This document shows, piece after piece, positions 9,553-17,139 of a stretch of DNA of 64,000 bases. This DNA comes from Mesorhizobium ciceri WSM4083 (GTDB lineage: Bacteria > Pseudomonadota > Alphaproteobacteria > Rhizobiales > Rhizobiaceae): assembly GCF_000519305.1 (NCBI RefSeq), contig NZ_JAFG01000005.1, forward strand, positions 624,018-688,017. The letters run 5' to 3'. Under the pieces are notes generated by a model that was not told the origin of the DNA, ran no database searches, and worked only from the letters and a program-made list of their open reading frames with translations. Each line of letters starts with the position of its first letter. Positions within the stretch are counted from its first letter, which is position 1. A program made the translations under genes and the position numbers.

Positions 9553-10107
9553 ATGAAGGTCAGAGACGCAGATATCCTTATCGTGCCGGGCTACACCAAT
9601 TCCGGCCCCGACCATTGGCAGAGCCGCTGGCAGTCCAAGCTGTCGACGGCGCGCCGCGTCGAACAGGCGGAGTGGTCGAAGCCGGTGCGCGAGGACTGGA
9701 CGGCGAGCGTCGCCAGAGCGGTCAACGAGGCCGAGCGGCCGGTCGTCCTGGTGGCGCACTCGCTCGGCGTCGCCGCGGCGGTGCAAGCCATTCCGCAATT
9801 CCGCAAGCCGGTTGCCGGGGCCTTCTTCGTGGCACCACCCGATGTCGCCAATCCCGAGATCAGGCCCAGGCACCTGATGACCTTCGGCCCCTACCCGCGC
9901 GAGCCGCTGCCCTTTCCATCGATCGTGATCGCCAGCCGCAACGATCCGTTCTGCGCTTTCGAAGTCGCGGAGGATATCGCCGGCGCCTGGGGTTCGCTGT
10001 TCATCGATGCCGGTGAGACCGGTCATCTGAACGCGGATTCAGGCTTCGGGCCGTGGCCCGAAGGTTCAATGACCTTCGCCAAATTCCTGACGGATTTGAA
10101 ACCCTGA
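9553..10107 (+). CDS. RBBP9/YdeN-type alpha/beta hydrolase
   Basis: A 184-residue small serine hydrolase of the RBBP9/YdeN family (esterase-like, substrate unknown). The N-terminal V-P-G-Y-T-N-S-G-P-D-H-W-Q motif is diagnostic. The nucleophile elbow is A-H-S70-L-G, and the late G-H-L-N-A-D-S-G-F-G-x-W-P motif supplies the catalytic His. I chose the Met before K-V-R-D-A-D because family members start there; the frame is open 17 codons further upstream without any conserved sequence. Confidence 0.9.
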   Translation: MKVRDADILIVPGYTNSGPDHWQSRWQSKLSTARRVEQAEWSKPVREDWTASVARAVNEAERPVVLVAHSLGVAAAVQAIPQFRKPVAGAFFVAPPDVANPEIRPRHLMTFGPYPREPLPFPSIVIASRNDPFCAFEVAEDIAGAWGSLFIDAGETGHLNADSGFGPWPEGSMTFAKFLTDLKP

Positions 10108-10113
10108 GCGTCT

Positions 10114-10887
10114 TCAGGACCCGATCGAATCGCGGACGCTCTTGATCAGCGTTTTTGCCCCAAGCCCGATCAGCGAATGCTCGGAGCCCATGGCCAGCAG
10201 GCGATAGCCCATCGACACGACACGGCCGGCAATTGCCGGCTCGACAACGTAGATCGCCGCATGTTTGCCGGCCTTGCGGGTGCGCTCGGCCACCGATGCC
10301 ACAGTCTCCATCATGCTTTCCAGCGTCGAATTGACCGTTGCGCCATTGCTCCAGGCGATCGAGAAATCCGATGGGCCGAGGAAGATGCCGTCGATGCCGG
10401 GCGTGTCGAGGATGCCGTCGAGCGCATCGAGGGCCGCACGCGTCTCGACCATGGCGAAGGCCATGGTGCGCTGGTTGGTGTCGCGCAGCCAGTCGGCCTG
10501 GTCGCCTTGGCCGTGGCGCGGAAAAGCATAAGTCGGACCCCATGAGCGCTCGCCGAGCGGCGGGTATTTCATGGCGGCGGCGAACAGTTTTGCGTCGGCA
10601 ACCGAGTTCACCATCGGCGCGATGACCGCCTCGGCGCCGAAATCGAGCGCGCGGCTTGCCATGTCGAAACGGCCAACGGGAATGCGCACCAGCGCCGGCT
10701 TGCCGGTAGCGAGCACCGGCACCAGGCCACGCAGCACGCTGTCTTCGTGATGGCCGCCATGCTGCATGTCGAGCGTGACGGCATCGAAGCCCTGTTTGGC
10801 GACGATCTCGACGGTCAAGGCATCCGGCACGCCGGACCATGCGGTGAACAGCGTTTCGTCGGCCGCGAGGCGGGACTTCAGGGACAT
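10114..10887 (-). CDS. HpcH/HpaI family aldolase
   Basis: A 257-residue class II, metal-dependent aldolase related to HpaI (4-hydroxy-2-oxoheptanedioate aldolase) and GarL (2-dehydro-3-deoxyglucarate aldolase), which cleave 2-oxo-3-deoxy acids to pyruvate and an aldehyde. Visible motifs are D-A-V-T-L-D-M-Q-H-G-G near residues 34-44, the metal-binding Glu in V-E-T-R-A-A-L, and F-L-G-P-S-D-F-S. It is monocistronic and convergent with the small hydrolase (6-bp gap). The exact substrate cannot be told from sequence. Confidence 0.9.
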   Translation of the reverse strand: MSLKSRLAADETLFTAWSGVPDALTVEIVAKQGFDAVTLDMQHGGHHEDSVLRGLVPVLATGKPALVRIPVGRFDMASRALDFGAEAVIAPMVNSVADAKLFAAAMKYPPLGERSWGPTYAFPRHGQGDQADWLRDTNQRTMAFAMVETRAALDALDGILDTPGIDGIFLGPSDFSIAWSNGATVNSTLESMMETVASVAERTRKAGKHAAIYVVEPAIAGRVVSMGYRLLAMGSEHSLIGLGAKTLIKSVRDSIGS

Positions 10888-10939
10888 GGATACTTTCCTT
10901 GTTAATTCCGGCAGTTTCAGCCGGAAATCGCGACAAAGG

Positions 10940-10970
10940 CAAAGAAAAACCGCCCGGATAGGCCGGGCGG
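10940..10970 (-). terminator. Intrinsic terminator of the DUF1476 gene
   Basis: CCGCCCGG (10950-10957) pairs with CCGGGCGG (10963-10970) around a 5-base loop. Read on the minus strand, the stem is followed by a TTTTTCTTT tract. It lies 43 bases past the stop of the minus-strand DUF1476 gene. Confidence 0.85.
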
Positions 10971-11012
10971 TCGATTGGTCCAGCGTATGCCGGGATCAGC
11001 GCATGGCCCGGA

Positions 11013-11333
11013 TCAGGTGTTCTTGATCTGCTCGATCGCCTGCGCCATCAATTCGTCCATGGTGCGGCGGATCTGGTGGTCCGACTGCTCGACGCCGGCC
11101 GCGTCGAAATCCCCACGGATCTTGCGGAACACGTCGTGGTCGCCGGCTTCCTCAATGTCGGAGATAACCACTTCCTTGGCATAGGCGTCGGCATCAGCGC
11201 CGGACTTTCCGAGCTTTTCGGCGGCCCACAGGCCGAGCGCCTTGTTGCGGCGCGCCGAGGCCTTGAACCGAAGCTCCTCGTCGAATGCGAATTTACGCTC
11301 AAAGCCCTCTTCGCGGTCTTTCATGCTGCTCAT
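11013..11333 (-). CDS. DUF1476 protein, F1-ATPase inhibitor zeta-subunit family
   Basis: A 106-residue protein whose N terminus, [21 protein letters not shown], is the signature of DUF1476, the alphaproteobacterial zeta-type inhibitor of F1-ATPase first characterised in Paracoccus. The protein binds the F1 sector and blocks wasteful ATP hydrolysis. The start at 11333 has GGAGGG upstream; the open frame extends further but without conservation. It ends in a helical [12 protein letters not shown] segment. The gene is divergent from purC. In rhizobia the inhibitory strength of this subunit may differ from Paracoccus. Confidence 0.9.
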   Translation of the reverse strand: MSSMKDREEGFERKFAFDEELRFKASARRNKALGLWAAEKLGKSGADADAYAKEVVISDIEEAGDHDVFRKIRGDFDAAGVEQSDHQIRRTMDELMAQAIEQIKNT

Positions 11334-11609
11334 GGCGTCCCTCCGGGTCAAATTCGATTCGTTGGCAGTGAATATGTGCGTTGCCAAAGCACAAACCAAA
11401 AGGTCGCGGGCCGGTCAATACGCTTCATCGCATGCTGCGCTGCGGCATTTCAGTCCCGAAAGCGGTTGATTGGAAGGATTTGCCGATTGAGCAAACGATG
11501 TGATTGGGATAGACCCGGCATTGAACCCTACCGTAGCCGCACTATTTCAGGCAGACGGACAGGAAATGGTCTGATACCGCCCTGTCCGGAACCCCAGAGA
11601 AAAATCCAG

Positions 11610-12404
11610 ATGAAAAATCGCCGCCGCATTTATGAAGGCAAGGCCAAGATACTCTATGAGGGACCCGAACCGGGCACGCTTATCCAGTTCTTCAAGGATG
11701 ATGCAACCGCGTTCAACAAGAAGAAGCACGAGGTCATCGACGGCAAGGGCGTCCTCAACAACCGCATTTCCGAGTATATTTTCAACCATTTGAACCGCAT
11801 GGGCATTCCGACCCATTTCATCCGCCGGCTCAACATGCGCGAGCAGCTGATCAAGGAAGTCGAGATTATTCCGCTCGAAGTAGTGGTGCGCAATGTCGCC
11901 GCCGGTTCGCTGTCTAAGCGGCTCGGCATCGAGGAAGGCACCGTTTTGCCGCGCTCGATCATCGAATTCTATTACAAGGCCGACGCGCTCGACGATCCGA
12001 TGGTGTCGGAAGAGCACATCACCGCGTTCGGCTGGGCGAGCCCGCAGGAGATCGACGACGTCATGGCGCTGGCCATCCGCGTCAACGACTTCCTCTCCGG
12101 CCTGTTCATGGGCGTTGGCATCCAGCTTGTCGACTTCAAGATCGAGTGCGGCCGCCTGTTCGAGGGCGACATGATGCGCATCGTCGTCGCCGACGAGATC
12201 TCGCCGGACTCCTGCCGCCTGTGGGACGTGGCGACGCAGGACAAGCTCGACAAGGATCGTTTCCGCCGCGACATGGGCGGCCTCGTCGAGGCCTACCAGG
12301 AAGTTGCCCGCCGCCTCGGCATCATGAACGAGAACGAGCCGCCGCGCCCGACCGGCCCGGTGCTTGTCGCCTCGACCGACGGCCTCAAAGGCAAGCCGCA
12401 CTGA
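11610..12404 (+). CDS. purC: SAICAR synthase PurC
   Basis: A 264-residue phosphoribosylaminoimidazole-succinocarboxamide synthase, which joins CAIR and aspartate using ATP. The N terminus [14 protein letters not shown] and the internal [10 protein letters not shown] are family signatures. The Met before K-N-R-R-R-I-Y-E-G is the standard start; the frame runs open far upstream but without homology. A weak promoter-like pair (TTGAGC, 17 bases, TAGACC at 11487-11515) is the best candidate upstream. The 276-bp gap to the divergent DUF1476 gene holds nothing else recognisable. Confidence 0.96.
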   Translation: MKNRRRIYEGKAKILYEGPEPGTLIQFFKDDATAFNKKKHEVIDGKGVLNNRISEYIFNHLNRMGIPTHFIRRLNMREQLIKEVEIIPLEVVVRNVAAGSLSKRLGIEEGTVLPRSIIEFYYKADALDDPMVSEEHITAFGWASPQEIDDVMALAIRVNDFLSGLFMGVGIQLVDFKIECGRLFEGDMMRIVVADEISPDSCRLWDVATQDKLDKDRFRRDMGGLVEAYQEVARRLGIMNENEPPRPTGPVLVASTDGLKGKPH

Positions 12405-12438
12405 TCGCGGCTTGCGACCCGAACTTTAGAACAGGAGC

Positions 12439-12690
12439 ATGTCCAGCGTGATCAAGGCCCGCATTACCGTCACCCTCAAGAACGGCGTGCTCGACCCGCA
12501 GGGCAAGGCGATCGAACACGCATTGTCCGGCCTGGGGTTCGGCGGTGTCGGCACGGTGCGGCAGGGCAAGGTGTTCGACGTCGAGCTGGCGGAAAGCGAC
12601 AAGGCCAAGGCCGAAGCCGACCTCAAGGCCATGTGCGACAAGCTGCTGGCGAATACGGTGATTGAGAATTATAGTGTGACGCTGGGGTAA
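12439..12690 (+). CDS. purS: FGAM synthase subunit PurS
   Basis: An 83-residue PurS, the small structural subunit that bridges PurQ and PurL in the three-part formylglycinamidine ribonucleotide synthase. The pattern K-A-R-I-T-V-T-L-K-N-G-V-L-D-P-Q-G-K-A-I near the N terminus is typical. CAGGAG sits close before the ATG. It follows purC by 34 bases, so co-transcription is likely. Its partner purQ is displaced about 1.6 kb downstream by a gene on the other strand. Confidence 0.95.
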   Translation: MSSVIKARITVTLKNGVLDPQGKAIEHALSGLGFGGVGTVRQGKVFDVELAESDKAKAEADLKAMCDKLLANTVIENYSVTLG

Positions 12691-12697
12691 CGCCGAT

Positions 12698-12721
12698 AGC
12701 GCCCGCCAGTTGGCGGGCGCT
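12698..12721. terminator. Strong hairpin after purS
   Basis: AGCGCCCGCCA and TGGCGGGCGCT form a perfect 11-bp stem with a 2-base loop, 8 bases past the purS stop and just before the end of the convergent membrane protein gene. There is no T tract on either strand, so it may be a hairpin-only bidirectional terminator rather than a classic one. Confidence 0.5.
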
Positions 12722-12729
12722 GATCCGGT

Positions 12730-13902
12730 CTAGATCGGGCGTGGACTGCGCGGCCTGCGAACCCACAGGTAGTAGATCGCGATTGCGCCAGCGATGATCA
12801 CGAGCAGTTTGTAGAACATTCGTTTGACATCACCAAAGTCGAAAACCTTGTCGATCCCTTCGGGACTGGCCGGGTTTCGCAACAGCTCGATCTCAGTGCC
12901 GATCGACGTGGGCATCTTCATAAAAAAATCTCCGGCCACGTCAAACGAATACTCGCCACCACCCGGAGCGCGATAGGCGAGCTTTGCGGTTGGGATTTTC
13001 GTGATGCGCCAGGCGCCCTCTCCCGGCGCCGGGGTCAAAGGAGCCGTCGCGGCACCAGAAGAGCAATTGGCGCGCGACCGCTCTACCCAGTCGCGCCTGA
13101 CCTTCACTTCCAGTACACACTGCATTCCGGTCTCAACCACGTCCGCTTTTTGCCGTTCCCAGGTGAACGTGTGAATGAAGCGGACGACGGCCGGCTTCAT
13201 TGACGATGCGCCCAAAAAGAAAAGCGCTGCTGCCATCCCCGTCAGTAGGAGCTTTAACACGAAACGACCGAATGCCAGGCTCCGTTTCGTTCGCGCCATT
13301 GCCGCCAGTTGGACGGCTCTTACCCGAGGATCGTCGGAGAGCTGGCTCGGATCGCGCCCGTCGCCAATTGCGCGCCGCAGACCCACCAACACCATCATGT
13401 TGAACCACCCTACAAGAGTGACCATCAGAAGGTGCCAATGCAACCGATGAAAGGTGGTGTGATGGCTAGCAATGCAGGCGTTTGCGAAATCAATCCGAGA
13501 TAAGCCGTGACGACCACCCGCGTTCCAGACGCCGTCCCCCGAAACAAGCGGCACCAACAAGAATGCCGTAAGGCCCGCTCCAGTCAGAAAAAGTGCGCGG
13601 TAAGCGCGAAAGCGTCTCTTGTAGGTAAAGACATCAATCGCATCCGATATGATCATCCCTGCGGAAATGACGCCGAGGCTGACTGAAATAATCGTGGTCA
13701 CGAGAAACAGGCGCGTGAACGAGACGGCACAGGCGCCGAGGCTCGTATCGAGGGAAAGCCACTTTGAAAAAAGCTCCCCCGTGGAAGGGCGGGCGTCCCA
13801 CATCAGCATGAATGCGAACGCGCCGAGCGACGCCACTATCGTCGCCGATACCCACATGGCGCGCCGAATGTCCTCGCGTTCTTTGATCTTGCCGTTGTCC
13901 AC
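12730..13902 (-). CDS. Multi-spanning membrane protein of unknown function, inserted between purS and purQ
   Basis: A 390-residue protein I cannot assign. Hydrophobic helices are at about residues 17-34, 58-86, 100-120, 158-178 and 214-232. A soluble, presumably periplasmic domain of about 130 residues follows, holding two Cys (near 259 and 278), and a final helix lies near 362-382 with the basic tail W-V-R-R-P-R-S-P-R-P. The stretch G-T-E-I-E-L-L-R-N-P-A-S-P-E-G just before the last helix recalls DUF3592-like exchanger domains, but weakly. It runs opposite to the purine genes it separates, so it is probably a later insertion. Confidence 0.75.
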   Translation of the reverse strand: MDNGKIKEREDIRRAMWVSATIVASLGAFAFMLMWDARPSTGELFSKWLSLDTSLGACAVSFTRLFLVTTIISVSLGVISAGMIISDAIDVFTYKRRFRAYRALFLTGAGLTAFLLVPLVSGDGVWNAGGRHGLSRIDFANACIASHHTTFHRLHWHLLMVTLVGWFNMMVLVGLRRAIGDGRDPSQLSDDPRVRAVQLAAMARTKRSLAFGRFVLKLLLTGMAAALFFLGASSMKPAVVRFIHTFTWERQKADVVETGMQCVLEVKVRRDWVERSRANCSSGAATAPLTPAPGEGAWRITKIPTAKLAYRAPGGGEYSFDVAGDFFMKMPTSIGTEIELLRNPASPEGIDKVFDFGDVKRMFYKLLVIIAGAIAIYYLWVRRPRSPRPI

Positions 13903-14089
13903 CGGAGTCTCAAGTCGTTTGCAGCCATCGTCCTTATGCTGCTGCAGACGTTAATATCCCGGATTCATACTGTATAAAAATCTTTAGAGAGCGTCTCGGA
14001 CGCTTCAAAGACGAGCCGAGACTTGATCAATAGTGAGAACCCTGGTCCATCGTTGGGCTTTCCGCAGCTACAGATCTTGACCGCTGACA
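13903..14089. other. Non-coding gap upstream of the inserted membrane protein gene
   Basis: This stretch is visibly richer in A and T than its surroundings and holds the start-side flank of the membrane protein gene. It contains a small hairpin (AGCGTC-TCG-GACGCT) and no convincing open frame or repeat. With the doubtful small ORF that follows, the gap before purQ is about 414 bases. Confidence 0.5.
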
Positions 14090-14320
14090 TTGTTCCAGCG
14101 ACTTCCGCGCGTTCACCGGAAAAGCGGCGTGACGTATGATTTGAACGAGCGTGAAGCTTTCCAAACGCAATCTCACGCAGGAAAGTGCTATCCTGAGCGT
14201 CGACTCGGCAGCGATGACCAAGAACGGGGCATTATTCTTTCTCTCGACAACGGTGTCTGGTTGACCAACCACGTTTCACCCCGGTATCTGGTTCAGATGC
14301 TCGAACGGGAATTGCCATGA
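14090..14320 (+). CDS. Possible small protein coupled to purQ
   Basis: A 76-codon open frame whose last bases overlap the purQ start (ATGA), the arrangement of a translationally coupled pair. The C-terminal half ([21 protein letters not shown]) looks protein-like; the N-terminal part is less convincing, and an internal GTG (codon 14) may be the true start. I recognise no family. It could equally be a remnant left by the rearrangement that separated purS from purQ. Confidence 0.38.
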   Translation: MFQRLPRVHRKSGVTYDLNEREAFQTQSHAGKCYPERRLGSDDQERGIILSLDNGVWLTNHVSPRYLVQMLERELP

Positions 14321-14985
14321 AATCAGCCGTTGTCCTCCTGCCCGGCCTCAACCGCGACCGCGACATGATCGCGGCGCTGACCAAGATTTCGGGAACGCCG
14401 CCGGTCACCGTCTGGCAAACCGACACCGAAATCCCCGATGTCGACCTGATCGCCATTCCGGGCGGCTTTTCCTTCGGCGACTATCTGCGCTGCGGCGCGA
14501 TCGCGGCGCGCATGCCGGTCATGCGGGCGGTGGCCGAAAAAGCGGCCGCCGGCGTTACGGTCATCGGCGTCTGCAACGGTTTCCAGATCCTGGTCGAGGC
14601 CGGCCTGTTGCCGGGCGCCTTGATGCGCAACACCTCGCTGAAATTCGTCTGCCGGCAGGTGAAGCTCGAGATCACCAATGCCAACACCATGTTCACCCGC
14701 CGCTATCAGCCGGGCCAGATCATTCGCTCGCCGGTCGCGCATCATGACGGCAATTATTTCGCCGACGCCGACACGCTTGCCCGAATCGAAGGCGAAGGCC
14801 AGGTGGTGTTCCGCTATGCCGAGGGCACCAACCCTAACGGCTCGATCAACGACATTGCCGGCATCGTCAACAGCCAAGGCAATGTGCTCGGGCTGATGCC
14901 GCATCCGGAAAACCTGATCGAAGCAGCCCATGGCGGTACCGACGGCCGCGGACTGTTCGAGAGCGCCCTCGGCATCGCTGCCTGA
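14317..14985 (+). CDS. purQ: FGAM synthase glutaminase subunit PurQ
   Basis: A 222-residue class I glutamine amidotransferase that supplies ammonia to PurL. The nucleophile is Cys86 in G-V-C-N-G-F-Q; the catalytic His196 and Glu198 lie in M-P-H-P-E. The [13 protein letters not shown] stretch (48-60) is typical of PurQ. GGGAA upstream gives a reasonable ribosome-binding site. It is separated from purS by an opposite-strand gene, so it probably has its own promoter or depends on the small ORF in front of it. Confidence 0.97.
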   Translation: MKSAVVLLPGLNRDRDMIAALTKISGTPPVTVWQTDTEIPDVDLIAIPGGFSFGDYLRCGAIAARMPVMRAVAEKAAAGVTVIGVCNGFQILVEAGLLPGALMRNTSLKFVCRQVKLEITNANTMFTRRYQPGQIIRSPVAHHDGNYFADADTLARIEGEGQVVFRYAEGTNPNGSINDIAGIVNSQGNVLGLMPHPENLIEAAHGGTDGRGLFESALGIAA

Positions 14986-15069
14986 CGATATCGAAGCGAA
15001 CAGCTTGAAAACAGCCGGACATTCCTGTCTCTTTGGAGCAAGTCTGGTTCATTGGGGAGAGAGACGGTC

Positions 15070-15735
15070 ATGAAACTCTATTCGCGGCCGTTGTCGCCCT
15101 ACTCGTCGATCGTGCGGGCATTGGCCTACATCAAGGACGTACCACTCAAGATCATCGCGCCGCCGCCCGGTTTTCCCATCCCGGAAGAGTTTCGCGCCAT
15201 CTCACCGATGAACCGGATTCCGGTGCTGATCACCGGCTCGGGCGAGACGATCGTCGAATCGGTGGTCATCGCCGAATATCTCGAGGAACGGTTTCCGGAA
15301 CCGGCGCTGCTGCCGCCCGATTCCAAGGATCGCGCGCTGGTGCGTATGTTCGCCCGCATCACCGATCTCGATGTGCTGACCCCGATGATGAAGCTTTTCG
15401 AGCTTCATTTCGTGCCGAAGCGCAACAATGTCGAGATCGACGCCCAATTTGCCCGCCTGCATCATGGACTGGCGGCGATCGAGGCGCGCATGGCGCAAGG
15501 GCCCTTCGCACTCGGCGACGACATCAGCTTCGCCGATGCCTGGCTGACGCCGACACGGTTCATCTTCAACAATTTCCGCGCCATGACGGGACGCCACGAC
15601 CTGCTCGACGCCTATCCCAAATTCGACGCCTACCAGCAGATCGCCTCGCAACATCCGGCATTGTCGCGTGTGTGGGGCGAGATGACCGATGGTTTGAAGA
15701 TTTTTCTGTCCGAACTCGAGATGGGTGCCGCTTGA
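15070..15735 (+). CDS. Glutathione S-transferase family protein
   Basis: A 221-residue GST: thioredoxin-like N domain (K-L-Y-S-R-P-L-S-P-Y-S-S-I-V-R) with the G-site segment N-R-I-P-V-L-I and E-S-V-V-I-A-E-Y-L near residues 50-75, then an all-helical C domain with the D-D-I-S-F-A-D-A-W-L-T-P N-capping motif. An in-frame Met six codons earlier is possible, but family members start at M-K-L-Y. Substrate unknown. Its TGA overlaps the TTG start of the following lipoprotein gene, so they form an operon. Confidence 0.9.
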   Translation: MKLYSRPLSPYSSIVRALAYIKDVPLKIIAPPPGFPIPEEFRAISPMNRIPVLITGSGETIVESVVIAEYLEERFPEPALLPPDSKDRALVRMFARITDLDVLTPMMKLFELHFVPKRNNVEIDAQFARLHHGLAAIEARMAQGPFALGDDISFADAWLTPTRFIFNNFRAMTGRHDLLDAYPKFDAYQQIASQHPALSRVWGEMTDGLKIFLSELEMGAA

Positions 15736-16139
15736 TCAGACGCAAGACGATCGCGCTGGTCGCCGCGGCGGGCTTTGTGCTGGCATCCTGCCAGTCGACG
15801 CCAAAGAGCACGCCTGTCCCTTCGGGCAAAAGTGCCTCGCTGCTGGCCATGGAACAAGTGGCGATCGCTGCCCATAAATGCTGGATTGCCAGCAAGGACC
15901 CGGCCTTCAAACCGTATCAGATGGCCAATGAACTGAACTCGTTCAGCGGCACGCCGCGTTTCCTGCTGGTGCCGGCCAAGCACTATGGCGGCAAACCGCT
16001 GCTGGTCGTGCAGGCGCAAGGCAATTCGAGCCGCGTCGACGTGTTCGGACCGCTGATGAACGATCCGCTCGGCGCCCGCATCAGTTCCGACATCACCCGC
16101 TGGCAGGCCGGCAATCGGGCCTGCGCCGCGACGGCCTAG
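15732..16139 (+). CDS. Small lipoprotein, TTG start
   Basis: A 135-residue protein read from TTG at 15732, overlapping the GST stop (TTGA). The N terminus R-R-K-T-I-A-L-V-A-A-A-G-F-V-L-A-S-C is a lipoprotein signal with lipobox L-A-S-C20. The mature part follows a Ser/Pro-rich linker and shows A-A-H-K-C-W and R-A-C-A near its ends, suggesting a disulfide. No family recognised. With an ATG-only search the gene would be missed or merged into a longer wrong frame. Confidence 0.8.
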   Translation: MIRRKTIALVAAAGFVLASCQSTPKSTPVPSGKSASLLAMEQVAIAAHKCWIASKDPAFKPYQMANELNSFSGTPRFLLVPAKHYGGKPLLVVQAQGNSSRVDVFGPLMNDPLGARISSDITRWQAGNRACAATA

Positions 16140-16142
16140 CCC

Positions 16143-16784
16143 ATGGGCCGGTTCCTGCAGATTGTGGGACTGGTCGTCGGTCTCGCCGGGCTCATCCTGC
16201 AGTTCTGCATCAGCATTCCGGCGTCGATGGAAGCCGGCCGCAGCCTGCTCGGCTCCATCATTTTCGTCTTCAGCTTCTTCACCATCCTGACCAACATCGG
16301 CGCGGTGCTGGTTCATACCTCGCTGCTGTCTCCCTCCGGCTATGCGTGGTTGCCCGCCTTCGCCGGGCCGCGAATGCGCGCGGGCGTGGCGGTTTCGATC
16401 GCGCTGGTGTTCATCGTCTATGCCACGGTTCTGGCACGGCTCTGGCAGCCGCAGGGCCTGTTCCTGCTCTGCGACGTCCTGCTGCATTATGTGACGCCGG
16501 TGCTGTTCGTGCTGTGGTGGCTGATCGCAGGCGCTGACGGCAGGACGCGCTGGAGCGACATTTCCTGGTGGGTGATCTATCCCATCGCTTATCTGGTCTA
16601 TGCGCTGGTGCGGGCGCCGTTTGCCGGCGAGGTGCCCTACCCTTTCCTGGACATCGCCAAGAACGGCGCGACCAGCGTCGTCATCTCAGCCGCAGCCATC
16701 ACCGGACTTTTCCTCGTGCTGTGCGTGGTCGCCGTCCTTGCGGACCATGCCGTTGCACGCACCAGGGCATCAAAACTCGGTTAG
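16143..16784 (+). CDS. Pr6Pr family membrane protein
   Basis: A 213-residue protein with six hydrophobic helices, matching the Pr6Pr (FAR-17a/AIG1-like) group of integral membrane proteins. Recognisable parts are F-F-T-I-L-T-N-I-G in the second helix, H-Y-V-T-P-V-L-F-V-L-W-W near residue 115-130, and Y-P-I-A-Y-L-V-Y-A-L-V-R. The biochemical role is unknown. It follows the lipoprotein gene by 3 bases, so GST, lipoprotein and this protein are one transcription unit. Confidence 0.87.
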   Translation: MGRFLQIVGLVVGLAGLILQFCISIPASMEAGRSLLGSIIFVFSFFTILTNIGAVLVHTSLLSPSGYAWLPAFAGPRMRAGVAVSIALVFIVYATVLARLWQPQGLFLLCDVLLHYVTPVLFVLWWLIAGADGRTRWSDISWWVIYPIAYLVYALVRAPFAGEVPYPFLDIAKNGATSVVISAAAITGLFLVLCVVAVLADHAVARTRASKLG

Positions 16785-16787
16785 CTT

Positions 16788-17039
16788 TCAGTCCCAGAAC
16801 GGCCTGATGCCCTCGCGGTGAGCATCGCAGCGTGTGACGCCGATATCCTTGAGCTGATCATCGGTCATTTCCAGCAGCGCCAGCCGGCTGCGGCGGCGCT
16901 CCAACAGATGGTCGATCCATCTCGCCAGCGATCTGACCAGACGCACCAGACGGCTGACAAAGCCGCTCCGGTCTGATGGACGTGTCGATTGGCCAGATAA
17001 ACCGGCTCTCGAGTGACGGATTGTAGCGATTGTATCCAT
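16788..17039 (-). CDS. DUF1127 small protein
   Basis: An 83-residue protein ending in the DUF1127 domain: R-R-S-R-L-A-L-L-E-M-T-D-D-Q-L-K-D-I-G-V-T-R-C-D-A. In rhizobia and other alphaproteobacteria such small Arg-rich proteins influence RNA and phosphate or carbon metabolism; the role of this longer version is unknown. I chose the Met before D-T-I-A-T-I-R; an upstream in-frame Met adds 15 residues. It is divergent from the MocR-type regulator and convergent with the Pr6Pr gene. Confidence 0.85.
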   Translation of the reverse strand: MDTIATIRHSRAGLSGQSTRPSDRSGFVSRLVRLVRSLARWIDHLLERRRSRLALLEMTDDQLKDIGVTRCDAHREGIRPFWD

Positions 17040-17124
17040 TATCGTTCTACCAGAATTCCAAATTGTACCCTTTTTGGCACGCAATCGATATGGATTGACT
17101 CATGTGTAGGTGCAATATAGAAAC

Positions 17125-17139
17125 TTGTCACCATGACAA
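17125..17139. promoter_or_regulatory. Palindrome covering the start codon of the MocR-type gene
   Basis: TTGTCA-CCA-TGACAA is a perfect 6-bp dyad with the ATG inside its second half. Upstream, TTGACT (17095) and TATAGA (17116) are separated by 15 bases, a short promoter that would start the RNA a few bases from the ATG. An autoregulatory operator is a reasonable guess. Confidence 0.4.

Noticed and set aside
9330-10016. A 228-codon plus-strand frame overlapping the hydrolase and the VOC gene
   Set aside because: Arg-rich shadow; the hydrolase in another frame has the complete serine hydrolase motifs.
11076-11609. N-terminal extension of PurC by about 178 codons
   Set aside because: The added part overlaps the DUF1476 gene on the other strand and has no homology; PurC proteins start at the M-K-N-R-R-R-I-Y region.
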